Source: Eublepharis macularius (taxonomy: Eukaryota; Chordata; Lepidosauria; Squamata; Eublepharidae). From it: DNA of 64,000 nucleotides. The notes below the pieces were generated by a model. It was not told the DNA's origin, searched no databases, and saw nothing but the letters and a program-made list of their open reading frames with translations. The stretch covers positions 127,321,464 to 127,385,463 of the forward strand of contig NC_072796.1 in NCBI RefSeq assembly GCF_028583425.1. Reading direction: 5' to 3'. Positions 31,860 through 42,950 of the stretch are shown here, piece after piece. The position numbers and the translations under genes are program-made. Every line of letters starts with the position of its first letter. Within the stretch, counting starts at the first letter, position 1.

Positions 31860-32540
31860 GTATGTGAAAATGTGGATTATACTGTATGAACCCTTGCTAC
31901 CGACTCTTTTTAGTTTTTAAGTTGTAACAGAACTCCTTGTTCTTGAAAAAATGTGTCAATCCTCTTCAGAGTTGTAATAAATTCTTTTGGACAGTATTTT
32001 ATATGTAGCACTGTACTGGCCCTTCTTACAGCAAATGTACAGCGTTTATAACAAGCTGAAATAACATGTACGTTTTACAATACAAACAAGAACACCGAAT
32101 GTAAGGAACGTGTGGATTGACCCAAATCTCAGCACATTTTGCGGAAAATAAATTTTCTTCACCATCCAACGTACATGTTGTATAATATTTGAACTTGCTG
32201 TAAACTGGATGTATTTGCTAGGGAAGAAGTTGAAAGGGCAAAACTGTCAAAAATTACAAAATGAAGAACAATCTTAAAGTAAAAAAAAGTCTGGATAAGA
32301 TGGCAAGCACTGAAGATAGCAGCTTTAATTCTTTAAAGAATTTTCCTCTTTTATTAGCACAGTTAGTATATAATCCATCTTGTCTAGGAATTACTATCAG
32401 TAATAATGAGGGCAAGTAGAATATAATAGCTAGCCACTAAGCCTGCCCACAACTTTTGGATTCCCCAGTCCAGACCTTCATGGTGCTCTGGCGATAAGAG
32501 TGATTCATATTGGACATTGTCGGGATGTAGTCGATGAGGC
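31860..32540. other. No feature recognised
   Basis: AT-rich, unique-looking DNA. Confidence 0.35.
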
Positions 32541-32550
32541 GGTACAGGCG

Positions 32551-33190
32551 TAGGGTTGCCATTCTCCTGCTAGGGGCAGGGGATCCCCTGCTCCCACCCT
32601 CCACCCCCCTGCCCCTGCTTACCTGGCTGGTAGGGGAGGCACGGGACACCCGAGGGTACGCTTTGGGGGGGCGCAGCATGCTCCTGTGGGCCCCCAATCC
32701 AGCCCCAAATCGGCTCAAATCAGGCCCAGATTGGGCCACTGTGGAGTGCAGAAGCACTCCTACACTCTGCAGCAACCCGATCTGGACCGATTCAGGCCAG
32801 AACCAGCCCAATTTGAGCCCAATTCAGGCTGGATTGGGCTGCTGCGGAGCACGAGAGCGCTGCTGTGTTCTGCAGAGACCTGATGTGGGCTGATTTGGGC
32901 CTGAAACAGGCTGAGTCAAGCCCGAATTGGGCCAGATTGGGCCGCTGTAAAGCGCGGCAGCACTCCCCTGCTCTGCAGCAACCTAATTTGGGCTGAATCG
33001 GCCCAAATTCAGCCTGATTCGAGCCTGATTCCCCCCAGAGCACGCCCTGTGCAATGACATCACTTCTCAGAGGTGACATCATCATGTGGGGCTGGGAGCG
33101 TGCGCGCTTTGCGCTCATGGGTGGGGGAAGGTAAGTAGGTGTCAGATCCCCCACCTCCCACCAGGAGGACAAGGGGACCGGACAACCCTA
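32551..33190. mobile_element. hAT-type element, TAGGGTTGCC tips
   Basis: TAGGGTTGCCATTCTCC left, GACAACCCTA right; flanks TACAGGCG and TACAGGCA agree at 7 of 8. Interior of degenerate GATTGGGCC-type repeats, and the CRE/ETS-like palindrome at 33052-33086. Confidence 0.85.
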
Positions 33191-33198
33191 TACAGGCA

Positions 33199-33686
33199 GC
33201 CTTCTTGACCCAGTGCTAAGCCTATTGCCTGCCTCACTGACTCCTAGCAGCCCCAGAAGGGAATAAAGCATCTAGTCACCAGAAGCAGCCCCAGAGTGAG
33301 CCAAAGGTAGGGAAAGGGCTTGTGTGCGCCTGCTTGGGTTTGGAGTTCTTGCGTGCTGTGGACTGACTCACTCGGTAGTTTGGCTCACTTTCTTGAATGT
33401 TCTGGGGTTTTGAATACTGTGCCCAGATTCAGTGAGCAGCCACAGGGATCCCTTTTGCTGAAAGAGATCTGCTTCATGCGAGTTTTTGAATTTTGTGCTA
33501 TGGGTTCACAGACTGACGTTTGAACTGGAAGCGCTCGGCTTTAGTCCCCCACCCCTGTAACACGGATAAATCATTTCCCAGAATCCTAAGTTATTAAATA
33601 ACATGCTGCACAGGCGTGTGTTATGTATGTAAGTCAATGGGTAAACAACTGTGCTTTCACCTGCTTGAGTTGTACACCCTTTTATT
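33199..33686. other. No feature recognised
   Basis: No exon or repeat recognised. Confidence 0.35.
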
Positions 33687-33890
33687 TAGGGTTGCTAACC
33701 TCCAGGTGGAGCTCGAAGATCTCCTGGAGTTACTACTTGTCTCCAGACGGCAAAGATCAGTTTCCCTGGAGAAAATGGCTCCTTTGGACTCACACCCTGT
33801 TGAAATTGCTCCCCTCCCCAAATTCAACTGTATCCAGGCTGCACCCCCAAATCTCCAGGAATTTCCCACGCAGGAGTTGTGGCAACCGTA
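33687..33890. mobile_element. hAT-type foldback, TAGGGTTGCTA tips, diverged
   Basis: TAGGGTTGCTAACCTCCAGG left and GTGGCAACCGTA right around the palindromic body CTCCTGGAGTTACTAC. The flanks match only weakly (5 of 8), so this is an older copy. Confidence 0.7.
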
Positions 33891-35940
33891 ATTTTGGTAC
33901 TTGTGCTTATGGCAGGATAGGAATTTGGATGATGATAGGTTTGTGTTGGCCTGTTTGCATGTATTACTGGGGAGGGGGAGCTTCTGTAGCTGTCTTTTGC
34001 CTCTCAGCTCTTTCCCTGGGCACATGGCCTCGGGCCATAGCGAGGATCACCGGCACCCGGGGGCAGCTCCAGGGCTGTTGCTGCCCACCTGAGCACGCAT
34101 GACATCACCACACAGGGCACAGCGCTGCGAGCCAGCCACCCCATCGGCGCAGCAGGTACCCGGGGTGGCGCACAATTGGCCTCCCAGACTTCCTGCTTAG
34201 TTGCCCTATGCACCGCCCTGGCCACCTGCTGCGCCCAGCTTGCAGCTGCTGTGCCTGGCCAGGAGCATGTGCTGGTGGTGGCAGCAACATGGGGCAACTG
34301 AGTGGGAGGGCTGAGAGGCCGCCCGTTCAGTTACCCCATGCTGCCGTTGCCAGCACATGCTTCTGGTTGGGCACAGCAGCTGCAGGCCAGGCACAGCCAT
34401 CAGCACAGCAGGCAGCCGGGGTGGTGTGCAGGCAGCCTTCCAGCCCTTCTGCTCAGCCGCCAGCGCTGCCACATCCAGCTCCACAGCGCACGCTCCCAGC
34501 CAGCAGCCATGCCTGGTGCCCCTTCTTCATTGGTGCTGGGGGCAGGTGACCTCCCCTGCCCCCCCTGTAGAGCCAGCTCTGCCTTGACTTCTGGATGGGT
34601 GGACCTACTCCTTGACAGGTTTATGCCTTCTAAATGTTGGCTTCCCTGCTCCATATCTTTGTAGCAAACAGGAAGTAATTGAAGCAACCTGTCTCTGCTG
34701 TAGCAAAAAAACCCCAAACTCTGTTTCTTCAGTATTATGCAGACATCAGGGGAGGGAAAGGTACAATATGCTTTCAAACAGACATCAAGGCCAACTGTAG
34801 ATAAGGGGCCTACACTTTCTGTCCTGTCACAGGTCAGTGGTTGCCGGATTCCTAACAACTGGTATATCCATTTAGAGTGCCCAAGAGGAAGCGAGAGGTA
34901 GAATACAACTACGATACCCGGCCCAGAAACCACCCTTGACCACAAGCATAGAACATTTCCCAGTTTCACAGAGTCACAAAAAGAGATGTGGGAAACACAC
35001 CTGCAAAATATTGAGTCTTTGGCTTCTGTGAGCCAGCATGAGCTTTCAAATTCACCTTAGATTTTTCTACAGGTGCAAATCTGTGGCTACCTGAAGAGGC
35101 TGAGGAATGTTCGTGAGAAGCTTTGCCCATCTTATTGAAGCTCTTGTGGCTTTCCTCAAAATTCCCAGGTCATATCGATAAAAAAAGAATTCTGGAACTT
35201 TCTTTGGGTTAAATGCAGCAGCAGCCTTGTACTATAGGAACATCCATCCAACATGTATCTTGATACCCAAGGTTTTTGGAAACATACCGTTACAACTTCA
35301 AACACAGCCCTAGTTGCTTGTTTACTTGAAAGCAAGAGAACCAGATTTGTAAGTGGTGTTGGTCCTCATCGTTCTCACAGGAATTGCAGGTTGTGAGATA
35401 AGGTTGCCCGGTCAGCATTATCTTACCCTAGTGGCATGTTTCCAGCACATGACTGCACACCAGCTTATCTGGCTAGACAGCTTCTTGCAGTACAATGGAA
35501 CTAGTCACAAAAATGATAGACGGGTAACCTTTCATCTCATCTATGGCCAGCCCACCTTGGTATGCAAGGAATTGCTATGATAATATTCACAGAGGAAAAG
35601 CTTTGAAGAGACCGCCAATGTGCTGTCTGAACCTAGAATAACCCCATAATGCAACCAATTGCGTTATGGACAGGGAGCTGTCCTTCAGCCAGAAATCAGT
35701 TAAATGAAAAGCATTTCTACAAACCTATTATCTATGCACTAAAAAGAAGATTCAACCCCAAGAAAATCTAGATCCTGCAATCTGCATAGATCATACAAAT
35801 GAGACAAATTTGCATATATGTTTTTGTTTTGCATAATTTACTCTGATTTCGCTAATCACAGGACAGAGCAATGAGCTATGCAGGGCACAGAACACCTTTT
35901 GTCACCTTCTGGAATCTCTCTGGATTCTGAAATGTTCTGA
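33891..35940. other. GC-rich block 34010-34610, otherwise nothing recognised
   Basis: 34010-34610 is GC-rich with repeated CAGCAG, GCTGCTG and GGCCAGG phrases and long chance frames on both strands; it resembles the interior of GC-rich hAT-type elements (compare 12310-12665), but no ends were found. The remainder is unassigned. 35775-35850 has TTTGCATATATG and TTTTGCATAATTTA, similar to 270-360. Confidence 0.4.
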
Positions 35941-35954
35941 GTCACTGTCCTTAC

Positions 35955-36270
35955 TAGAGATGGGCGCAAACCGGGGAAATAGTGGTTCGTGGCGGTTTGT
36001 GGTTCGTCATGTTTCACGAACCACGAACTTTCATGAACTTGCCCCAATTCATGAACTGGTTCATTTCCAGGTCAGCAGAAGGTCTGCAGAGAGCCCATCC
36101 CCCCATTGCCTAGGAAACTGATTGATCGGTGCCAGACTGTCTGCAGTGACGAACTGAAATACGCTGGTCTAAAATTCGTCATGGTTCATGAGAAATGAGC
36201 TCCCACGAATGACAAACCAGCCCGGTTCGTGATGAACTTTGGTTCAGAATTTGGTTCATGCACATCTCTA
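35955..36270. mobile_element. hAT-type non-autonomous element, TAGAGATGGGC tips
   Basis: TAGAGATGGGCGCAAACC left and GGTTCATGCACATCTCTA right; perfect 8-base flanks GTCCTTAC. Third copy of the family at 609 and 15258. Confidence 0.9.
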
Positions 36271-36278
36271 GTCCTTAC

Positions 36279-37865
36279 ACTTACAAACAGCTCTTTACCA
36301 TCTAGAGAACTAGAAGCATGCTCTTTTAAAATGAAAGCTGGGGTTCTCAGGAAATTGGAACCTGCACTTAACATCTTTTTACTACATTTTAATCCTACCT
36401 TTCTTCCAAGGAATCTAGGGAGGCATATATAGCTCTCCCCTCTCTGTTTATTTTCACAAAAAACCTGTGAGGTAGGTTAGGCAAAGGGGAGACTAGCTGT
36501 CCTGCTCTCCACAAGCAAGCCTGGTAAGGTCTCCCCAGGAGTAGGGCCTAAGGCCTGGCTAGTGAGACTTGAGGGCATAGACTAGAGCTGGAGACAAGGA
36601 GCTCACAGCACCGGCCTTGCTCCTAGTGGACCGGTTGATCTAGCAAGGCAGCCTTCCCAAGCCTCATCTTAAATCAGCTGGGAGACAATCAGGCTCCCCA
36701 TGGCTGCTGTGCCTGGGAAACTGGTAGGAACTGTTTGATAATCATTTTTTCAGGTAACTGCTGTGATGAAGAAACATTGAAACGGGAAGATTTTGCTAGC
36801 GTGCCTGTAGCAGTTACTTATGGAAAAGCGGTGCAATTGTGAATAACTTCTTGAATGAATGATTTCTCCTTTCTTACATTTGGATGATTGTATCATACAT
36901 GGTTACCTAGAAAAGTGATGCATGTATTTTTGTAAACACTGTTGACTGTACCCATGTGCGCTACTTACCACTGGTTTCTTGCATTATATTGTTGATGGTA
37001 AATGTATAACCCTTGTATCTGCTGTATGAACATAGAGAGGCACAGGCACTTTATATATTATATATAGGCAGAGGAACTTTGTATATTGGCATAGGAATGA
37101 CTGATGGTTTATAAGCACTTTGCACTTTAAAAGAAATCTTGAAATAGAACTTGGAATTTATATGCGATATATTGTCTCCTTGCCTTTCTGGTAGTCCTTG
37201 TTGCCCTCTATATTAAATTATATTAAATTCCCATTGGGTCCTTAGTTTATTCTTTTTTTATTTCCTACATCTTTATTGTGTTCTGTATTATTCTTCAATT
37301 TTACTTAGTCACGGCGTGGTCCTTTATCTACTGCACTGCTGGCAGGTGTTGAAGCCCTGGAAGCTGCCCTGTGCTCTGTCCGGAATCTTGCGATGAAGTG
37401 CTATTTGTGCACCACCACTCTGGCGCTTCACTTCCTTTGTGCCACTTCAGCCTGGGTCTTCTGCTACCCCTGTTCTTGTGGAGTGGGACAGGGCTCTGAG
37501 TGGATGCACGTCTGGGTTCAAGTCCTGCCCAGCAAAGACCACATTGCTATTTCAGGGGTTGGAGATGAGGTCCCCCTGCAGCCTCTGGCTGGGTGGTCTC
37601 TGGTGCTGCTGGAACATTGTCACCAGCTGCCTCCAAAGTGCTAGATCCTCCCTGGTCCACCCGTCATTGGACTTGGCTCCTTGGGATCTTCCTCTGAGCA
37701 CTCTCGGCTGGTCAGAGGGGGTCATGACACTGCCCATAGGTCATGCCTATTGTTTTGTAGCTGCAGGTGTATTTGAAACTGGATTTCCCCACTCCAACAT
37801 TCTAAGTGCTGTGGCATCCTGGAAGCACACATTCCGTGTTCTAATGAAATTGTGGTATACACACT
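36279..37865. other. Unassigned; SINE scrap at 36385-36530, LTR-like text at 37308-37729
   Basis: 36385-36530 resembles a minus-strand MIR-like SINE (CCTGTGAGGTAGGTTAGG). 37308-37729 begins GTCACGGCGTGG and ends GGGTCATGACA, like the LTR at 23316, but flanking duplications do not match, so a degraded solo LTR fossil is only possible. Confidence 0.35.
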
Positions 37866-37983
37866 GGGCCAAGCTACAAGTGACGAATGACACTTGAACG
37901 GCAAGTGGATTGAGTGGAGGGCAAGTGAACAGGGAGAAATACACTTGCTGTTCAAGTGTCATTCGTCACTTGTAGCTTGGCCC
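37866..37983. mobile_element. Foldback MITE, GGGCCAAGCTACAAGTGAC tips
   Basis: 118-base near-perfect palindrome: GGGCCAAGCTACAAGTGACG with AATGACACTTGAAC on the left and the complement on the right. No target duplication fixed. Related in its tip to 50503-50737. Confidence 0.85.
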
Positions 37984-38147
37984 TCAGTCTCAGGATAAAG
38001 CTTTCAGTGTTTTCAGAGGGAAACACCCACCAAAATAAGCTTTAAAAGACCACAGTGGTGCTCTGACACTGTTTCCATTAATTTCAGTGGAGCAAATGTA
38101 AATGAGAATTTCATAAGGATTCCATTTTGTTTTCACATTAGCTTACA

Positions 38148-38745
38148 TGGACACACATGAAGTTACCTTATACCGAATCAGATCTTGGTCCACCAAAGTC
38201 TGTATTGTCTGCTCAGACAGGCATCACATGGATACACATGAAATTACCTTATACCGAATCAGATCTTGGTCCATCAAAGTCTGTATTGATGTATTGTCGA
38301 AGGCTTTCACGGCCAGAGAACGATGGTTGTTGTGGGTTTTCCGGGCTGTATTGCCGTGGTCTTGGCATTGTAGTTCCTGACGTTTCGCCAGCAGCAGTGT
38401 CACCTGAGAGATGACTGTACTGTCTGCTCAAACAGGCATCACATGGACACACATGAAGTTACCTTATACCGAATCAGATCTTGGTCCATCAAAGTCTGTA
38501 TTGTCTACTCAGACAGGCATCACATGGACACACTTGCAGTTACCTTATACCGAATCAGATCTTGGTCTATCAAAGTCTGTATTGTCTACTCAAACAGACA
38601 TCACATGGATACACATGAAATTACCTTATACCGAATCAGATCTTGGTCCATCAAAGTCTGTATTGTCTACTCAGACAGGCATCACATGGACACACTTGAA
38701 GTTACCTTATACCGAATCAGATCTTGGTCCATCAAAGTCTGTATT
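38148..38745 (-). repeat. 81-bp tandem array grown from a SINE tail
   Basis: Units begin ATGGACACACATGAAGTTACC at 38148, 38229, 38443, 38524, 38605 and 38686: a strict 81-base spacing in each block. Read on the minus strand each unit is the tail of the tRNA-Ala SINE (GATCTGATTCGGTATAAGG). Since 81 is divisible by three, two plus frames stay open and repeat the same 27 residues; these are not genes. The array is broken at about 38288-38420 by a Penelope-like end. Confidence 0.92.
38288..38420 (-). mobile_element. Penelope-like element end
   Basis: Complement of GGCGAAACGTCAGGAACTAC, then AGACCACGGCAATACAGCCC and AACAACCATCGTTCTCTGGC with GTGAAAGCCTTCGACAATAC. The same text occurs twice more at 38744-39036. 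Assignment to Penelope-like elements rests on recognition of this tail and its hammerhead-like box. Confidence 0.55.
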
Positions 38746-39036
38746 GTTGTTGTGGATTTTCCGGGCTGTATAGCCGTGGTCTTGGCATTGTAGTTCCTGA
38801 CGTTTTGGCAGCAGCTGTGGCTGAGATCTCTGAGAGATCTCTGCCTTTTGGTGCTACACCTTTGAAGATGCCAGCCACAGCTGCTGTGGTGCTACACCTT
38901 TTGGTGCTACACCTCTGAAGATGCCAGCCACAGCTGCTGGCGAAACGTCAGGAACTACAACGCCAAGACCACGGCTATACAGCCCGGAAAATCCACAACA
39001 ACCATCGTTCTCCAGCCGTGAAAGCCTTCGACAATA
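38744..39036 (+). mobile_element. Penelope-like ends in inverted orientation with hammerhead-like motif
   Basis: Left arm 38744-38826 (minus) and right arm 38928-39005 (plus) are inverted copies. In the right copy CCT pairs with AGG around CTGAAGA (38915-38921), a stem CCAGC/GCTGG, and GAAA (38942-38945), matching the hammerhead core order CUGANGA, stem II, GAAA. A shorter partial duplicate, ACACCTTTGAAGATGCCAGC, lies just before at about 38860. The downstream frame reads KIHNNHRSPAVKAFDN. Confidence 0.6.
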
Positions 39037-39190
39037 TAAAGTCTGCTCAATCAGGCAGCAGTTCTCCAGGATCTTGGGTTGTCTTTGACTACCTAATCCT
39101 TTCAACTAGAAATGCTGGGGATTAAACCTGGCACCTTCTGCATGCCAAGCAGATGTTCTACCACTGAGTCATTGCCCTTCCTAAGTAGAG
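39037..39190 (-). repeat. tRNA-Ala-derived SINE head
   Basis: Minus strand: GGAAGGGCAATGACTCAGTGG, GAACATCTGCTTGGCATGCAG, GTGCCAGGTTTAATCCCCAG. The tail continues leftwards into the Penelope-like insertion and the 81-bp array, so all three form one composite. Confidence 0.85.
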
Positions 39191-39254
39191 TTATACCCTT
39201 CTAAATCCTGTTAAATACCGTTGTCTTCAAAGGTGTTACTCTGCTTTGAGGGAG

Positions 39255-39440
39255 AAGGTGGCATGGTATAGCCCAATCTTATTAAATCTCAGAAGCAGGG
39301 TCAATACTCAGATGGAGAACTGATAAGGAGGGCACTGCAGAAGGAGGAAATGGCAAACCACCTGTGCTTCTCCCTTGCCTTGAAAAGCTCATGCTGGAGC
39401 CATCATAATTCGTTTGTGACTTTATGGCACATACATACAT
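39255..39440 (+). repeat. 5S-rRNA-derived SINE, diverged
   Basis: AGCCCAATCTTATTAAATCTC with CAGAAGCAGGGTCAATACTC is a worn 5S head; the body GGCAAACCACCTGTGCTTC and tail CATAATTCGTTTGTGACTTTATGGCA follow. Confidence 0.7.
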
Positions 39441-39944
39441 ATTCTGTTTCAGATGGCCGTTAATCCCTTTGCTGAATATTTTTTTATCAGGAGTTTATTG
39501 AAATTTTCAATCATCATTAAAGACAGAAAGAGAAAAGTAATCTGCAGTTTTAGAAGAAATCTGAAATTCAGAAAAGCAAATATATTACCTGGATGTTACA
39601 AAATTATTCCCCAGAAAAGCAGTTCCTACAATTAAATTATATTGGTGTTGCTATGCAGATTCAGTTGAATATTCTGAATGTGATTCCTCATTCTTTCGTT
39701 ACACTTCTTTCTTTAGGCAAAAAAAGGTGGAAAGATAGACGATAGACATGATTTTTGTTTTTGTGTCTGCTTTTTAAAAGTTGGTTTTTGGAAAGGAGGA
39801 GGGAAACCCTCTCTAATTTTGGTGTTGTTTCAGGGGGAAAATATTCTTGGAATGGAACTGGAAAAGCAAAGAATTGGAAAAGCAAACCAGATTGTACCAC
39901 AAATAGACTCATCCTCAGCAGTGTAGAGAAGAGCATATAAAATG
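39441..39944. other. No feature recognised
   Basis: AT-rich; no exon or repeat recognised. Confidence 0.35.
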
Positions 39945-40005
39945 TATATTTTCAGGGTATAAGCTCTTGACACAAAGCTCCCTTCATCAGATACAAGTAG
40001 AAATG
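39945..40005 (-). repeat. Hammerhead-like repeat fragment
   Basis: Minus strand: GTATCTGATGAAGGGAGCTT, then TGTGTCAAGAGCTTATACCC. The CUGAUGA box is perfect; the GAAA box is altered. It lies just outside the long inverted repeat. Confidence 0.55.
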
Positions 40006-40142
40006 GAGATCCCTGAGCCCTCCGAAGGTGGGAGGGTAACACAAAGAAGGGAGTCAGGATGCAAAATACAATGTAAAATGTATTACATTAGAAGCCAAGT
40101 TTAGAAGCTAAAAATACAAAGAGGCTCCTACTAACAAATACA

Positions 40143-41137
40143 GCCTGTTAGAAGGTGGAAAACCACGCGTAGGAAAGCAAAAATAAATCAAATAAATGAA
40201 AAAGCAATGAAGGTCAAAGTGAAGGTATATATTGAATATATTAAGAGAACAGAATTCACATTACCTTCTATACATACACTTACACTACATGGACCATTAT
40301 AAACCAGGGCCAGGGCCTTTTCGGTCCTGGCCCCGGCCTGGTGGAATGCGCTGTCGTATGAGACTAGGGCCCAGCAAAATTTGCTTGCATTTCGCCAGTC
40401 ATGTAAGATGGAGCTATTCCGCCAGGCATATGCCTGACGCCGGGCGGTGCCCCCCCTGTGGAGGGAGGGGGGTTAAACCATTTCACTCATATGCGAATGC
40501 GGATGCTGTGGTCCACACTTAATACTGCATGTATTGCTCTGGAAGAACCGCTGTGTGGAACATCACATTTAAACGATGTGCTGCTTTTTTAATTATTTTA
40601 ATTATCTATATGTAAATATATGACATTTATATGCTTGTATAGCTATAATTTAATCGATTAGATGTAGTGTTTTAAAGTTTTAATGGTATTTGATACTTGT
40701 AATTTTGTTATCTGCCCTGAGCCTGTGAAAGTGGGGAGAGCGGAATAAAAATGAAATAAATTAAATTAAACCAATAAACAATTCACTGAAAAATCTTTGT
40801 ATAATCATTATACTGTGGAAGCTAACCTGTTGGATGTCTTCCCAGTTGGTGTTTCTTGCCGCACCTGTTGAATTAGAAGCTTACCTGTTGGATGTCTTCC
40901 CAGCTTGAATTGTTGAACTTTCTTGTTAATAATTAATGATATCACAAAAAATTTTCAGTGATTTTATTGGTTTATAATAGTCCATGTAATGTAAGTGTAT
41001 GTATAGAAGGTAATGTGAATTCTATACTCCTAATATATTCGATATATACCTTCACATTGACCTTCATTGCTTTTTCATTTATTAGATTTATTTTTGCCTT
41101 CCTACATGTGTGGTTTTCCACCTTCTAACAGGCTAAG
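40143..41137. repeat. Long inverted repeat, arms of ~165-200 bases
   Basis: Left arm AGCCTGTTAGAAGGTGGAAA ... GGACCATTATAAACC (40143-40308) returns as the complement at about 40968-41137. The left arm continues after an inserted LINE end: AAACCAATAAACAATTCACTG at 40769 pairs with CAGTGATTTTATTGGTTT near 40960. The small centre (40806-40945) holds a duplicated CCTGTTGGATGTCTTCCCAG. Family unknown; a large foldback transposon is the simplest reading. Confidence 0.8.
40309..40768 (+). mobile_element. L2 LINE 3' end inserted in the inverted repeat
   Basis: Coding remnant GGTGGAATGCGCTGTCG, KMELFRQAYA (from AAGATGGAGCTATTCCGCC), then a T-rich 3' UTR, CTGCCCTGAGCCTGTGAAAG, GCGGAATAAAAATG and an AAATTAAATT tail. 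Interrupts the left arm of the surrounding inverted repeat. Confidence 0.8.
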
Positions 41138-41141
41138 TTTA

Positions 41142-41310
41142 GAAGCTAAGCAGGGTCAGCCCTGGTTAGTAATTGGATGAGAAACCTCCAAGGAAAACCA
41201 GGGTTGCTATACAGAGATAGGCAATGGCAAACCACCTTTGAACATATCTTACCTTGAAAAACCCAGTAGGAGTTGCCATAAGTCAGCCACAACTCGCTGG
41301 TCAAAAAAGG
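41142..41310 (+). repeat. 5S-rRNA-derived SINE
   Basis: AGAAGCTAAGCAGGGTCAGCC and GGTTAGTAATTGGATGAG from 5S rRNA; tail GCCATAAGTCAGCCACAACTC. Confidence 0.85.
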
Positions 41311-41324
41311 GTGGGGGACCAGAA

Positions 41325-41806
41325 CCAACTGGTTAAAATTAAAGCAAATGAGTTTTTGGCTAAACATTAGGAAGAACTTCCTGACAGACTAGTTCCTCAG
41401 TGGAACAGGCTTCCTTGGGCGGTGGTGGGCTCTCCGTCTATGGAGGTATTTAAGAAGAGACTAAATGGTCACCTGACAGCTATGATGATTCTATGACACA
41501 ATATGAACGTACACAGATAAGGAGTAAGGACAGAGAGGGCATGAAGGGATAAGCCAGTGCTAGGCTCTTGTGGCCCTTTCTTACACACTCAGGGTAATGC
41601 CGGTCACCACTTTGGGGTCAAGAAGGAATTTTCCTCCAGGTGAAATTGGCCAGGGATCTTGGAGATTTTTTTGCCTTCCGCTAGGCATAGATCACAGGTC
41701 ACTGGGGAAGGAGGAGGGGGGGAGATACAAGTGAATTTCCTGCATTGTGCAGGGGGTTGGACTAGATGACCCTTGGGGGTACCTTCCATCTCTATGTTTC
41801 TATGTA
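41325..41806 (+). mobile_element. CR1 LINE 3' end
   Basis: Damaged end of ORF2 (LPDRLVPQWNRLPWAVVGSP-like, then MEVFKKRLNGHL), long 3' UTR, closing GGACTAGATGACCCTTGGGG and TCTCTATGTTTCTATG, the CR1 terminal motif. Confidence 0.85.
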
Positions 41807-42350
41807 GCACTCCCATCCTCCGCCAGGCCTTTCAGGGAAACCCTAAAACACACGAGAAGCAGAGGGTGGCCTTTTCTTCCTCTCAATCCATGCTCCAGCT
41901 GAATTCGGTACATTGCAAAGGGCTGGACCACTGAAAGCAAAGTTGCATGGCTTCTTACAGGCCTTTAGGCAACCAAGGGGCAAACTGGAGCGTCTCGTCC
42001 AAGGCAGAGAAAAAAGGCACCAATTGACGCTTACCATCTGCGAACAGAAGGCAGGGTTGGCAATCAAACAAGATGGAGAAAATACACTTTTTTCTTTCTT
42101 CTCTGTTTTCAGGCCAGTTGCCAGAAACGGAAGGACTTGGAATTTACAGGGACTGGTTCTCTTCTATGGGCTTGGACTACAGTCACATGCCTGGGGGAAA
42201 TCAGAGCCAATGGCAAGAGGAAGGGTATTGTTTTCTTAATGACTGCTCCTCAATAGGCTTTAAGTATTAGGAAACAGAGCCATCAGAGCTTGGGTCAGGT
42301 GACTCCCCCTAGCTAAAGAGACGGGGTAGGTGTCTGTCTATGAAAACACA

Positions 42351-42386
<36 letters not shown>

Positions 42387-42740
42387 CAGACAGACGCTGT
42401 TGTGATTGGCTGAAGCGCTTGCAGAATCTCTTTGTCTCTTCCTAGGATCTGGTGCACTTTAGGAACACCACTGTCCTGTGTCTCCACTTGTGCTCTACCT
42501 GTACACTTATAAATATATCCAATACTACAAATATATTAGGTACCCCGGACCACTTATCTGATTAAGTCTGCAATGCCCCCAAACTGTCATTTTAGGAAAG
42601 CTACAAACTGCAGACTTCACTCATTTCTATCATTCCATGAAACATTATTTGCTTCTATGATGGTGGGGGTGATGGGCCACTGAACAAAACATACAGCCTG
42701 TTGAAAAGTTCTCACTACTTTGTGACAATTTGGTTGGACC
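41807..42740. other. No gene; simple repeat (GA)n at 42357-42384
   Basis: Unique-looking DNA with a perfect GA array of about 14 units. Confidence 0.4.
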
Positions 42741-42747
42741 CTGACCT

Positions 42748-42950
42748 AAATAGCTCAGGCAAGCCCCATCTCATCAGATCTCAGAAGCTAAGCAGGATCA
42801 GCCTTGGTTAGTAATTGGATGGGAGACCTCCAACAAAGACCGGGGTCGCTATGCAGAGGCAGGTAATGGCAAACCTCCTTTGTTAGTCTTGTCTTGAAAA
42901 CTCCAGCAGGGGTTGCCATAAGTTGGCTATGATTTGATGGCACTTTCTAC
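42748..42950 (+). repeat. 5S-rRNA-derived SINE
   Basis: CATCTCATCAGATCTCAGAAGC and TTAGTAATTGGATGGGAGACC; body with GAGGCAGGTAATGGCAAACC; tail GCCATAAGTTGGCTATGATTTGATGGCAC. Confidence 0.88.

Noticed and set aside
37308-37729. Third solo LTR
   Set aside because: End sequences are LTR-like but flanking bases do not form a duplication; kept only as a possibility.
38148-38745. CRISPR-like regular spacing
   Set aside because: Whole 81-base units repeat without unique spacers, in a vertebrate genome, and derive from a SINE tail.
38411-38793. 116-120 residue frames with a 27-residue repeat
   Set aside because: Product of the 81-bp tandem array, which is divisible by three.
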